A stretch of 64,000 bases of DNA from Mytilisepta virgata (GCA_028015205.1 CM051519.1:42947979-43011978), one strand, 5' to 3'. Counted from the stretch's first letter, positions 1-12,200 are shown. A program made the numbers and translations. The notes: generated by a model from the sequence alone, not told the origin.

Positions 1-644
1 TTACCAGAAAGAAATCAATACGGGTTGCTTCGGACCTGTCTTTTCTGCACCAAGTGTACTGTGTTTTTGATCTATTTTTTTCTCTCCATACATCAATTAA
101 TTTCAAAGATTCCTTCATTGATTTTAGTCCGTAAACTGGTTTATCAAATTTTTGCCATGCTTCATTTTTTGAATCAATTTCTGTGTTTATGTCATTAAAA
201 TCTCCCCCCAACACTATATGTCCTGTACTATGCTGTTCAATAATATTTTTCAAATTTTTAAAGAATGTATTTCTGTATTTTTTTTTAATTTGGTGCATAA
301 ATATTTATAAGTGTTACAATGCTGTCATTTATTTCAATATTCAGTAATACTTTTCTTCCTTCTAAGCTATTGTACTGATCAATGAGTTTATAGTTTACAC
401 TCTTTTTAATCCAAATAGTTACCCCCCCCCCCCCCCCCCCCCCCCTTGAATTACTAGACCCTCTGCTATGAAAGAAATCACCATCAAATTCTTTTTCTAG
501 AGTTTTATTTAATTACTTAGTAAAATGTGTTTCTTGTATAAACAAAATATTACATTTTTGTTGATTACTCCACTCAATCAATCGTTTTCTTTTTTCAGCT
601 TGTTGAAGACCTTTAGTATTTAAAGTACAAATGTGAAGAGACAT
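1..644 (-). pseudogene. LINE (L1/Tx1-like) endonuclease-domain fragment
   Basis: Read on the minus strand from an ATG at 644, the sequence gives the start of an apurinic/apyrimidinic-type endonuclease of a non-LTR retrotransposon. Visible motifs are LNTKGL, then NILFIQETHF with the catalytic Glu of the QE(T/N) motif, then LINIYAPN, and at the window edge YTWCRKD followed by RIDFFL. The style (NTKGL..EKRKRLIEW) resembles L1/Tx1-clade elements. The frame is broken: a stop lies just after the QETH motif, another follows IYAPN, and a run of 24 C on the plus strand (422-445) sits in the coding region. The window starts inside the element, so no reverse transcriptase is seen here. A second copy of apparently the same family lies at 23598-24480, with matching YTW and R(I/T)D motifs. 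Dead fragment; the family is fairly sure, the clade less so. Confidence 0.75.
422..445. repeat. Homopolymer (C)24 tract
   Basis: Uninterrupted run of 24 C on the plus strand, inside the LINE endonuclease fragment. Read in the LINE sense it is poly-G and falls where a short Gly-coding G run would be expected. Confidence 0.95.
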
Positions 645-838
645 GATAGAAAAGAAATAGGTAAGTCGATATTGATTTTTGTGTCTTCTTGTTCTATAAA
701 TAATTTCTCATTATTTATATGAGAATTTGTACAAGTCAGAACGGAAGCGGACAAATCAAAAAGAGTAATAAATATTACTTTATCTTTAAACTTTACATAT
801 CTTTGATTTTGTTTTTATTTAACGTTACTTAACATTAA

Positions 839-1075
839 AGGAGAAGGAAACCCACCGTATTTTTGGGGTTCAGTTAAAAGTATTATTCATAAAAATAAAA
901 TTTACAAATTATGTTTTGTCATTTCCCCCGTATATGACCAACGCACACAGTTCTAAAGTTAAAATTTTGAATTTCCCGCCAGTTACCGCGAGTTGACATA
1001 TTGTAGAGCTCTTTCGTAGTGAAGAGCACAAAAAGTATCAAATCATACGTCATACCTTCTATTCCGGTTTGTATC
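839..1075 (+). repeat. Left terminal inverted repeat region of the Kolobok-like element
   Basis: Begins with AGGAGAAGGAAA directly after TTAA and contains blocks that recur inverted at 8785-8987. It probably carries the promoter of the transposase gene, whose ATG lies 45 bases inside. Pairing is patchy rather than perfect. Confidence 0.72.
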
Positions 1076-1119
1076 CTGACACGAAGTTCATTGAAAGTTA
1101 TTGAAATTTGTTCCTAATT

Positions 1120-4100
1120 ATGCCTTCATGTCAAGCAATCAATTGTACCAATACAAGAGGGAAATGTGCGAAGAGTTTTTTTGAAATTCCGGACCCATTA
1201 AAGTCTAGCGAGAAAAGGAGACTCTGTAAATTATGGATCGATCACCTGCGTAACGATAAACTGAACATTGAAACTTTTGTTTGGAGCAAAAGTAGAGTCG
1301 TCTGTGAGGATCATTTCGAGGAAACATGTTTTGATAGAAATCAAATCGCAGAGTCGTTAGGTTTCAAAACAAAACCAGTTCTGAAGGAAGGATCGATACC
1401 AACAATAGTTAAACCAGGTCCTGGTACAGTTGATCGACGTCCTAAGGAAAGGAAATCCACATCACTGTTACTCGAGAAGAGGAAAAAAGCACAGGTAGTT
1501 ATTATATGTGAAACCCTTCATCTGACATGTCTGAACCAAACATTCAAGACTTTGACAGTGTTACACAATGACCCCCCCCCTTTTTTTTCTTGATTGTGTC
1601 ACTGAAATGAATATTATAAATACGCTCGTTACATGGAAAGTATGGGCAGGCACCATATATTATTTACGCTGTTAATTTACAATTTATAGTTCCCACAGCA
1701 AATTCAGCAATATACATGTACACGATGCACCGACAATTCCTACATGTGTATTTCATAATTTGGTAGGAAGGGGGAGGGTGGTGATGAAGCTCTATCCCAT
1801 ATTTGACACTGATCCAGAAAGGAAAGGCCTTCTTGCAGGGGAAGAATCCTTGTTCGCATAATTTTTACGTATACATTTATATTGTTTATTGATTGCTATA
1901 CACACAAAAAATGAATCATTCTTGACCACAAACCATTCTTAATTTGACACATTGATGTAGACAACCTGAATAGACTACATGTAGCTAAATGACAATGTAA
2001 ACTTGGATCATTATACTACATCTATTAGTTAATAAGTCAGTACATGTATATTCATCCTGAATAACTGCACAACTGTGGATATGTAATATGTAAATTGTAA
2101 TAATTATACCCCGGAGGACGTTAGCCCAATGGTGTATATTTATACCATGATCCTACGATCAATGCAAAAAGATAGCTTTCAATATTTTAGGGGTAGGGTC
2201 TCTCAGGAATTTTACCTTATCTTATGATAAAGGATGAATAATGCAGGGTATCTGATTGCATTTTCGACATCATGGTATATAAGAGTAATTGTTTATTTAC
2301 ATGTATGATTGTCCAATTCTGTTTAGCAAGTGTTTATATTGTACTTTAGAAATGTATTTCCATGCTTAAATTTGTATATTTGATTATTGATTTTAGACTG
2401 TAGCACACAAACAACACTCAATTTAAATTATATTACTTTTTCAGCTTAGAAGTAGCTTGACATCCTGTGTAAGAGGAGAGAAAGAATCTCATTGTGAGGT
2501 TACAACAAAGACAGTACCCACTAAAAGAAAAGGCTCAGAAAGCAAAAGCAAAGCAACTAGACCAAAGAAATTTCGAACTACCACGGATGCATCTGGAAGT
2601 CCTCAGCAGTTAGTTGAAGTTTCCAATTCATGTGAGGTAAGAATAAATAGATTGTATGTAAAGATCAACTAAATATTGGTGGCGATCTGTAAAATCAGAG
2701 GTTGGGTCCCATTCCAAAATTTCTACAAGCCAAATATATATATAAATATTCTCACAATGTCTTATTTGGGCTAAATGAAATCTAGCGAGCTACATGTACA
2801 TACGTACATGTAATATTAATACATGTTTTTCCACTTACATGCATCATGCGCAATGTTATTTTATTTTTACTGGGGCCTGGGTGGCCGAGTGGTCTAGATA
2901 GTTGGTCGCATCTACCAGTATACATCACTGTAGCCTATCACCAATACGGTGCGAGTTTGATCCCCGCTTTGGGCAATTACAAAAAAAGGTGCACTCGACT
3001 CACATCCGCATGTGATAAAGTTAACCAGTTGCTTACCCAAGGTCGGTGGTTTTCTCCGGGCACTCCAGCTTCCTCCACCACTAAAACTGGTCGCCACGAT
3101 ATAACTGAAATATTGTTGAAAGTGGCGTAAAAACCCTATTCAATCAATCAATTTATTTTTACTTGAAAAAGTTTACCTTGTTGGTACGTGTATGCATGAA
3201 AAGCCAAGTTCAGTGACAATATTTTTTCTGAATGACTTAAAAATTAACATTTACAAATAAAAACATATGTGTTTCTACTAACATACTGGAAAAATTAGGG
3301 TAAGTTAGGCCCAACTAAAGTATGAATTGTTGTACAAACAAAACTTTCATCAACTTGGATCCATTTGCTCAACAGGAAATTGGTTATGTATAAAACTGAT
3401 TTAAAAAAAAGTTTGCTTTGTACTGTCAATTAAAATAAATATATCAAAGAAGTTTGATAATTTTTGTTCACACTCCCAGCTTAATTGTTGATTCACTTGT
3501 TTCTAAAGTTAGGCCAAAAAAAAATACCTGTGTTTCCACTAACATACTGAAAAAAAATTAGGGTAGGTAGGTAGGCAAAATTTTTATTTTTGAACTTTTT
3601 ACCTAGGTTATACAGAGGACACAACATGACTTAATAGTGCTTGTTCCAAAATGTCAAAAAAACTTTAGGGTATACATAGGCACAAAAAATAGGGTTAGAG
3701 GAAACACGGATATTTTTTTTGGCCTTACCTTTTGATATAAATAATTATTTAATTAAAATTCATTAATCAAATTTAACTAAATAATCAAAGTTTTTAGTGA
3801 ACATTACATGTATAATTAAACTAATTATTTGTGATCAGACTTTTTTCTTTAATTTTCTATGGGCCTACATGTCCTACATGTATTTCTAGATATATTTGAA
3901 TAGTATGCTGTTTTAGTTGTCTTAACATGGTCCCATTTCCCATGTATCAAATGTTCAAATGTACTAAAAATGTAATTTGAATAATTGAAGTGTACTTTTT
4001 ATAATTTCAGAATATTGATGTTCCGGAGGATCCTACATGTATACCTTTGGTAAATGTATCAGACATTCTTCCATGTGGTCATCCATGCGAAATTTGTCAA

Positions 4101-5871
4101 AGGATTAAAGGACATAAAAGTTTAACTGTAAGAGATCATAGCTACTATAAAGTTTTCGAAGAAATTCCAGTCATACCGAAAGAATCACAAGTTCACACAA
4201 AAACACCAAATTTTGTTACATCTACTCCTGAAAAGATAAATTTTGAGAAATGTACAGAATTAACTTGTTCACCAGTGAAATCGGAATCCGATTTGGACCA
4301 GTCTTTCGTAAGTCTTACACACGAAGATGACAATGGAGATGCTGATTATATAGTTGAATCGGATCCAACTGAAAGTGAAGACGATTGTATAGAACCTATC
4401 CAATATACACCTGAACAACTTTATATTAAAGAAAATAAATTTATTGTTTTTGAAAGCGCTATCACAAATTTGATAAACAAATTAAAATGTAGCATTTTGT
4501 CCAGCAGATCCAGATGACACCTTGAAAGACTTATCTGATGGTTCGGTCATTACAATCTCTGTTTTCTGTACAAGTGGCCATTTGATAATAAAATGGAGTT
4601 CACAACCATTTCTTGGCAAGATGCCAGTTGGCAACCTTTTAGTTAGTGCAGCAACTCTTTTTTGTGGGCAAACTTACAGCCACATATCACAGTACGCAGA
4701 TTTTTTGAACTTAAAATTTATTTCCCACACAACCTATAACAAAATCCAAAGACAGTGTTTAATGCCCGTCGTAAATCACACTTGGTCTTTACTGCAAGAT
4801 GTTGAACTAAAGAAAATAAGGGAGCAAAATAGACCTTTAAGACTTGCTGGTGATGGACGGTGTGATTCCCCTGGTTTTAGTGCTAAATATTGTACTTATT
4901 CACTACTTGACATTGATACACAACATATTGTGATGTTTGTTGTAGTCAAGGTGACTGAAACTGGCTCTTCTTCAAAAATGGAAGTTGAAGGATTTAGAAG
5001 ATGTATGACTTATTTACTTAATGAGGGATTTAAAATCGAAATATTAGCCACAGATCGTCATGTTCAAATACGCAGTATTATGAATAAGGAGTATTCAGAT
5101 GTGCAACATCAGTTTGATGTATGGCATTTATGTAAATCTGTCAAGAAAAAACTGACAGCAAAGGCCAAAGTAAAAGGTTGTGAGGACTTAAATGTATGGA
5201 TTAAATCTGTATGCAATCATTTATGGTGGTGTGCAAGTAATTGCAGTGGGGATAAAAATTTTCTGGAAGAAAGTTGGATATCAATAGTAAATCACATTGT
5301 AAATGAGCATACTTTTGATGGTAAAGTTTTTACACAATGTGCTCATACTCCAATACAACCGGAAGTGGCAGAAACAAAGAAATGGCTGATCAAAGATTCA
5401 AAGGCACACAAAGCACTAAAAGAAATTATTCTTGATAAGCGACTTAGGAAGGATATTCGTCAGTTAAACGAATTTTGTCACACTGGCAATTTAGAAGTGT
5501 TTCACAGTTTGATGTTGAAATATACACCAAAACGTCAGGAATTTGATTCCGATCAAATGTGGACAAGAACTGCATTGGCTGTGATTGATCACAATTTAAA
5601 TCAAAATCGAGGACAAAAAATAAACAAAGATGGAGAGAAAGCATACAAATTAGTATGTCCAAAAGCAACTGGACAGTGGGTAGCAAAGCCTATATTTAGG
5701 GAGAAATCGTATCAGTGGGTATTTGCCATGATGGAGAATGTACTTGTTCAGAAGGATACTTTTGCACTACCAGTAAAAGAAAGGTCAGATGAAGGAAACA
5801 TTGCACCTGTGCCTGCTCCATCGAAAGCTGAAATGATTCAGAATCTTTGTTCAAGATTTAAATTATCTTAA
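1120..5871 (+). pseudogene. THAP-domain Kolobok-type transposase, one frameshift
   Basis: Three exons fit GT-AG rules and keep frame: 1120-1494, 2445-2636 and 4011-5871. The start chosen is ATG 1120, which gives MPSC, the usual THAP beginning. THAP zinc ligands are Cys4, Cys9, Cys62 and His65, with a closing IPTI motif. The rest resembles a DDE transposase: GDGRCDSPG (first Asp), ATDRHVQIR (second Asp), FDVWHLCKS, and LEVFHS followed by KYTPKR (probable catalytic Glu). The full product would be about 808 residues. Exon 3 is broken near 4495-4498, where a run of four T appears to hold one extra base, moving the reading from the frame of 4047-4517 to that of 4522-5871. Either the copy is dead by a single lesion or this is an assembly error. 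A zinc-binding DNA recogniser plus DDE nuclease would cut and paste the element. Confidence 0.8.
2873..3160 (+). mobile_element. tRNA-derived SINE in transposase intron 2
   Basis: The head carries a Pol III A box (GGTGGCCGAGTGGTCTA, Leu/Ser-tRNA-like) and a B box (GTGCGAGTTTGATCCCC). A conserved-looking middle follows (GGTCGGTGGTTTTCTCCGGG and CTTCCTCCACCA), then a tail ending in AATC repeats. It sits in the intron between exons 2 and 3 of the transposase gene, so it does not break the coding sequence. The family resembles invertebrate SINEs with a shared central domain; the exact family name is uncertain. Confidence 0.75.
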
Positions 5872-5889
5872 AACTTTGTATATTAACCT

Positions 5890-6520
5890 TTCCATATTTG
5901 ATTGATTTATTGGTTATTGTTTAACGTCCAGTGAGCAATATTTCAGCTATATTCAGGACATGAACAAGTTTACATTGATTGATTGATTGGTTATTGTTTA
6001 ACATTCAGTGAGCAATATTTCAGCTATATTCAGGACGTGAACAAGTTTTCAAGCAATGCATCAATATGGGGCAATGGGATAGGCAAATGGGCAGATAATT
6101 TTGACTGCCACTGGAAAAAGAGGTTACAATGGATAGGGTCGGACAATTTTAGCCTTGCAACGGGCCACCTATGGACCACCTATGCAGAGAGCGGTGGCAT
6201 TCTCCAAACACGGGACCTCGCATTTAAGTGTTCGTTTCAGAGGGACGTTGGTTGTGCATTTTTTTTCACCTGCACAACCACGAACGCCCCAGGGGTTCCA
6301 CACCAAAAGCCGGAGGAGCTGGGTTCTATTTCTATACCCCGGGGGGTTATTTTTAATGAGTCTGTATTAACATTTAAAATATGGTATACATGTACCATAA
6401 ATATGAAAACAGAACATTTGCAGTTCGGGGTCTCTCGTACCATAAATATGATTGATTGTTTGATGTTTAACATCCAGCGAGTAATAATTAACCTGTATTC
6501 AGTAACTGAATTATTGTCAA
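5890..6520. repeat. Dispersed repeat with TTGATTGATTGG and TTTAAC(A/G)TCCAG(T/C)GAG units
   Basis: The phrase TTGATT..TTGTTTAAC(A/G)TCCAG(T/C)GAG(C/T)AATA occurs three times in direct orientation, near 5905, 5980 and 6450. A GC-richer block lies between the last two (about 6060-6350). This is a dispersed-repeat type I associate with bivalves, not a gene: the reading frame at 5983-6525 has no recognisable protein features. It separates the two convergent genes of the Kolobok-like element. Confidence 0.6.
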
Positions 6521-7106
6521 GGTGACACTAAACATCAATAACTTACTTATTATTGATTCTGATAGATAATTTGTTTATTTATATTTCGTGATTTATTTAA
6601 TGCACAATCTGATGTAAGCTGCTGTGATTACTATTTTATTTGTTGGATGTATGTTTTGTGATTAAAATTTTTATTCTGCAATTTAAAGATGCTTGTACAT
6701 GTCTGTCATTGCCCTTCAAAGGTTTCGTACATGTAAGCAATGGTTTGCACAGAACTGTCACTAGGGATACAATTGTTTTCACCAAATTGGTTGGGGCATG
6801 CCCCCTTTGATTTGTTTTGAATGGTTTATTCCAACCTTTTCATGGGGATCTTTTTTATTATTGAATTGGAGGAAGCAAAAGTACCCAGAAAAATTGTTGA
6901 CCTTTATTAAGTCACAGGTAAACTTTAATTAGACTTAGATTTGCCTTTAAGGAAGGCCAGGTAAAACAGTGATCACATTCTACATGTTCTAATAGATGCA
7001 GAATATAGAATTGGCAATATTTTTGTCCTCCAGTCTATTTTCTTCTATAAAAATATCTCGTACAAAGTTTTTTTCTTTGTTAAAATGTGCACAGACAACT
7101 TTAATT

Positions 7107-8709
7107 TTACTGAAAAAGGTCACGAGCACTCTCTACAGCAAGCTTAAATCCTGTGTAGTCATTGTTTGCATCTGGAAATGCTTCTCTAATTGTTTTCACC
7201 ACACAAGAAGGAATGACCACTCTTTTACCTTTCCCAAGTTTCTCACCCCTCAACATCCAACACACAAACTGCCTATAAGCGACAAGACGGGATTGCCTGC
7301 AATACATAGAAAAACTTCAATTTGCAAGCAGATTGCAATTGTATCGAAACATGCATGGAAATATATTAAAATATGCTGATTTATGGGTGCATGCATGTGT
7401 AACATCGGATTTATTCTGTGAATGGGTGTACATGTCATTTAAAACATTTTTTCCAATTGAGTATCTGGAACTTAGAACTTAGGCCAACTACAATGTACCT
7501 GTTAAGCAAATTGCTTATTCACTTGGCCTTTAATTTATGTTCAACATTAAAACTTGTTGACTGATACAAGGTTCGGTACATTATGTATGTCTCGGTTAGC
7601 GACTGAAATTCATCAATTGGAACCCAAGTTACTAGAATGACTGGAAATTATATAAAATCATAGCTAATGCAAGATTTTAACTTTCCTTGGCCATTAGATT
7701 CAAGTCTACTCCTCATTCATATTTTTACCCGGTACATGCTTATGAGTTTCAACAAACCATGTCTGGTCAGTTCAGCTTGAAGCCAAAAACATGCACATTT
7801 AAATATAAAATAAGAAAACCACAAATTTAAAGAATGTGAGTGTTGTCTCATTCAACTGAATTGTTTCAACACACAAGGCTGAATAAAAATATAGCTGTGT
7901 TTAGGTTAACCCTACCATCAGATATAATACATGAAGCAGTATTAATTTCAAGATGTCTACCTTATATAAACCAGGAAAAAATATTCAAATAGAACGTTTT
8001 GCCTTCCTATATCCTGTATGTTATTTCAGCATGTTAACATGTTTACCCAAACACACATCTTTATTTGGCCTAAATAGAAATAAAACAGAGATAGAACTTG
8101 CTCCTGCACTTCGCAATTATGTATGTTTTCATCCAACCTCTCCAAATTCAACATAAAGCAGTAAAAAATAGCATTACAATGTCTGCATTTTTTTAAGACC
8201 CTTTAAGATGTGTGCATTGCCCCCCCCCCCCCCCATCTGTAAATGTATGTTTGTTCAGTGGTCTACGTTATGAACTGAACTGAGGAAGGAATCACATTCT
8301 ATAACGTTGTTGTAGTTTATTTGTATAAAAAACAAAGATCATTTGGAAAAAATAACCTGTTATTCAATTGGTCGGGGGCTCGACCTTGTTGTCCTTTGAA
8401 CATCATCATCTGGATGTACGCTATCGATAACACGTCTGGATTTAATATTAAAATATCGTAATTGTCATGCAGTGTTATGCACTCGTGGTCTTCTAAATTC
8501 GGCAAAACAAGATCCGAGTCTCGGCAACAAACACATTCTTCGACGGGCATTTGTTGACATTTCCCACACTGGCACCATTCTTCGAGAGGTTGGATTTCGG
8601 CTGACGCATTTGACTGTGTTTGCCTGTTTCGTTCGGCGATTTCTTCCTCCGTTAGTTCTGGTTCAAAATTATATGCAACTAAACCCATCTGGTTCTCATT
8701 ATTTGCCAT
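7107..8709 (-). CDS. P2X7 ballast-domain-like zinc protein carried by the transposon
   Basis: Two exons on the minus strand: 8709-8357 and 7296-7107. They are joined by a GT-AG intron that splits an Arg codon, giving 180 residues with no frame break. The product matches the C-terminal cytoplasmic ballast domain of the vertebrate P2X7 receptor: EWCQCGKC, a CVCC pair, HECIT, then a second-exon block with LVAYRQFVCW, VIPSCVV, IREAFPD and YTGF. In P2X7 these cysteines hold a zinc pair. There are no membrane segments and no ATP-gated channel domain, so this is a stand-alone soluble protein of unknown function. An acidic, Asn-rich N-terminus of about 40 residues precedes it. The gene starts about 280 bases inside the right end of the Kolobok-like element and runs towards the THAP transposase, so it is probably element cargo or a helper protein. 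Domain identity is sure; role is unknown. Confidence 0.85.
8220..8234. repeat. Homopolymer (C)15 tract
   Basis: Run of 15 C on the plus strand, in the intron of the ballast-domain gene. Confidence 0.95.
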
Positions 8710-8784
8710 TTTGTTTAAATTTAATTCTCACTTTTTCTTTTCGATTTTGGAAATGGGAGAAATACTGATACAGTGGCTGGACAG

Positions 8785-8987
8785 GTAAACCGGAATAGAA
8801 GGTGTGACGTCACGATAATCAATAATATGTCTGCGCGCACAGAAGCGGGAAATTCAAAATGTTTCATTTGAACAAACGTGAAAATATACACTTAGAAGTA
8901 TTTTTTAGTTAAATTTTTTTTGCTTTAACTTTCTTAAGTATATTTACATTAATTATGACCCTTAAATCAGCATCATTTCCTTTCCCT
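8785..8987 (-). repeat. Right terminal inverted repeat region of the Kolobok-like element
   Basis: Ends in TTTCCTTTCCCT directly before TTAA. It shares inverted blocks with 839-1075 (CCTTCTATTCCGGTTT, TTTTGAATTTCCCGC). It likely includes the promoter of the ballast-domain gene. Confidence 0.7.
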
Positions 8988-9030
8988 TTAACATGATTAA
9001 TAAATTGTATCTTTGTTTCTTGACATATAT

Positions 9031-9152
9031 TGTTACGGCCGAAATCACCTTTTAAATTGTAGCCAACAAAAGACACAAATCAATAATAAAATTTAACAAG
9101 ATTTATTATATATACAAAGTTTACAATATAATATTACACAAAATAAATAACA
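9031..9152 (-). repeat. 3' LTR, with U3 deleted (122 bp)
   Basis: It matches the terminal 117 or so bases of the 607 bp 5' LTR almost exactly, then jumps straight to the terminal TAACA and the polypurine tract. About 485 bases present in the other LTR are missing, all on the U3 side in the element's orientation. Confidence 0.88.
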
Positions 9153-9163
9153 CCTCCCCCCTT
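9153..9163 (-). other. Polypurine tract
   Basis: On the minus strand AAGGGGGGAGG lies immediately upstream of the 3' LTR, where plus-strand DNA synthesis is primed in LTR elements. Confidence 0.85.
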
Positions 9164-9234
9164 AAAAGAAGTTTGAGTGTAACGAGAACTTCATGAACAA
9201 TATAAACAAAAATATATAGTATATATACAATGTT

Positions 9235-12200
9235 TTAATAAGATCTAGATAAAGCATCTGCTATTACGTTATCTTTACCTTTAATATGTTTTACAATAAT
9301 ATCATATTCCTGTAACAATAAACTCCACCTAGTCAACCTCTGGTTCTTGTTTCTCATTTTATGTATGAAGGTGAGAGGATTATGATCAGTATAAACCAGA
9401 ATAGGATGCATTGTGGGATTTAAATATACATCAAAATGTTGAAGTGCAGACAACAGTGCAAAACATTCTTTTTCAATAGTGGAATAATTTTTCTGATGTT
9501 TATCTAATTTCTTGGAGAAATATGATATAGGCTTCTCAACATTATCATCTGTTTCTTGATATAAAACAGCTCCAACTCCTACATCACTTGCATCAACGGC
9601 AAGTTTGAATTGCTTTTTAAAGTCTGGAGTGATAAGAACGGGACTGTTAATTAAAAGTGATTTGCTTTTTTCAAAAGAGTTTTGACAATTATCACTCCAG
9701 ATGAATTTAGAATCTTTTCGTAAAAGATGAGTCAATGGTTGAACAACAGTAGCAAAATTTGAACAAAATTTTCTGTAAAATCCAATCATGCCTAAATATC
9801 TCATAAGTTGTTTTTTATTTGTAGGAGGAGGAAAATTGGTAATTGCATCCACTTTAGCCATAATAGGTTTCACTTGACCTTGGCCAACTGTGTGCCCTAA
9901 ATAATCAACAGTGGCCTTACAAAATTCACTTTTAGCAAGATTAACAGTCAAATTTGATTGTGACAATCTATCAAAAGTATCATATAAATGTGTTAAATGC
10001 TCTTCCCAGCTATCACTACATACAATAAGATCATCAATATAAGCATAACAACAATCTAAATCTTTTATAACATTATTGATCATTCTTTGAAATGTAGCTG
10101 GAGCATTTTTCAAACCAAACGGCATGACAGTATATTGAAATAAGCCGTCTGGCGTGACAAAAGCTGATATTTCACGAGCTCTCGGTGTCAGGGGGACCTG
10201 CCAGTAACCTTTTAATAAATCAAATTTGCTTACGAATTTTGATTGTCCAATGTTATCAATGCAATCGTCTATCCTTGGAATCGGATAGGAGTCAGATTTT
10301 GAGACTGAGTTTACTTTTCTGAAATCAGTAACAAAACGAAAGGTTTTATCTGGTTTGGGTACAAGAAGACAAGGAGAGCTCCATTCACTGTTACTCGGCT
10401 CAATAATATCATTGTCAAGCATATATCTAATTTCTTGTCTCATAACATCAAGTTTAAGTGGATTGAGCCGGTAAGGATGTTGCTTAATTGGAGAAGCATC
10501 GCCTACATCAACATCATGACAAACAGCAGTGGTTTTGTTTGGCACATCTGGAAAAAGATTTTTAAAAGAAAATACCAAAGTTTTCAATTTTTCTCTGCGA
10601 TCGAAAGTCAGATGTGCAAGTTTTGAGTCTAAATCTGATAAAATTTCAGAATTTTTCAATCTAACAGTTTGTTCTATAGTCTTGGAATCAAAAGATGGTT
10701 CAATTATATCTGGTTTGTCATGATCGCTCTCCAATTTAACCATGGCTAAAGTGGCAACTGGTTTACTCTCACCTTCATTAGTACGCTCAAAATATGGTTT
10801 TAACATATTAATGTGACACACTCTATTTTGTTTACGCCGACCTGGAGTTTTTACAATATAATTCAAATCATTGATTTTATTGTCAATTGTATAAGGACCA
10901 CAGTATTTAGCCTGTAAAGGATGCCCAGGCACTGGCAAAAATACAAGTACCTTATCACCAGGCTCAAAAACTCTGTCCCTGGTACCTTTATCATACCATA
11001 TTTTCATCTTATTTTGTACAGTTTTTAAGTTTTTCTGAGCAATTTGACAAGCAGTATACAATTTTTCTTTAAATCTAGATACATAGTCTAGAAGATTCAA
11101 GTCAGTGTGTTCAGTAAGCCATTTTTCCTTAATCAATTTCAAAGGTCCCCTTACAGTATGACCAAACACTAACTCAAAGGGGCTAAAACCAAGGGATTCC
11201 TGAACAGCCTCTCGGACCGCAAAAAGTAGAAAGTGAACACCATCATCCCAGTCCCTGTCAAATTGAAGACAAAAAGTTCTAATCATGTTCTTCAGTGTTT
11301 GATGAAAACGTTCTAAGGCACCTTGAGATTCTGGATGATAAGCACTTGATCTATACTGAGCAATCCCTAACTGGTAAACGACCTGCTGAAATAAACCTGA
11401 CATGAAATTTGAACCCTGGTCGGACTGTATAGACTTAGGAAGTCCTACTAATGTGAAAAATTTGATAAGAGCTTTGACAATAGTTGGTGTCTTGATATTC
11501 CTTAAGGGAATAGCCTCAGGAAAGCGAGTGGATGTACACATGATCGTTAATAAATAAGCATTTCCAGTCTTGGTCTTTGGTAAAGGTCCAACACAATCAA
11601 TAAGTACTCGGCTGAAAGGTTCTTCAAAGGCTGGAATTGGCAGAAGTGGTGCTGGTGGTATTTTCTGGTTAGGCTTGCCAACAACCTGGCATATATGGCA
11701 TGATTTGCAGTATTCTGTGACATCATTTCTAAGTCTGGGCCAGTAGAAATGTTGTAATATCTTAAGGCAAGTCTTCCTTATACCTAAATGTCCAGCCAAG
11801 GGGGTGTCATGGGCAAGACCAATAATTTCTTGCCTATAGACTTTAGGCACCACCACTTGGTATACCACTCTCCATTCCTCCTCTGGGATAGCATCAGGGG
11901 GCCTCCACTTCCTCATCAAAATGCCGTCTTGATGGTAGTAACATTCGGCCACTTTGTCTGCTTCTTCTTGGGGTAGAGCCCTCTTGCAGAGCTGAAGAAC
12001 CTCAGGGTCTTTATTCTGTTCTTCCCTAAATGTCCTTTTGTCTAATGAATGGCTATTCACGTCTGGCCATGGCATAATTACACGTTTGTTAGTACCAGGT
12101 GGTCTGATTATGGCCTTTTCTGAGCTACCGGGACCTTCAATGTCGGCAAAGAAAGTGTCAGAAAGGTCCATATAATCATACTGGCCTTCTTGTAAATCCT

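Larger units (their letters stand above)
839..8987 (+). mobile_element. Kolobok-like DNA transposon with two convergent genes
   Basis: The element is flanked by TTAA on both sides (835-838 and 8988-8991), the target duplication known for Kolobok elements. The left end AGGAGAAGGAAA and the inverted right end AGGGAAAGGAAA match at 10 of 12 positions. Similarity continues inward as degenerate inverted repeats: the block CCTTCTATTCCGGTTT occurs at about 1057-1072 and inverted at about 8790-8805, and TTTTGAATTTCCCGC occurs at about 966-980 and inverted at about 8847-8861. A THAP transposase is transcribed rightward from the left end and a P2X7 ballast-domain-like gene leftward from the right end. 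The interior also holds a SINE (2873-3160), a bivalve-type repeat (5890-6520) and a C tract (8220-8234). Placement in Kolobok rests on the THAP domain, TTAA sites and transposase motifs; I could not run a family search. Confidence 0.82.

Noticed and set aside
5983..6525. A 180-residue protein gene
   Set aside because: It coincides with a dispersed repeat, has a TTG-type start and no recognisable domain.
7107..8709. A P2X7 receptor gene
   Set aside because: Only the cytoplasmic ballast domain is present; no membrane segments or ATP-binding ectodomain in either exon or nearby.
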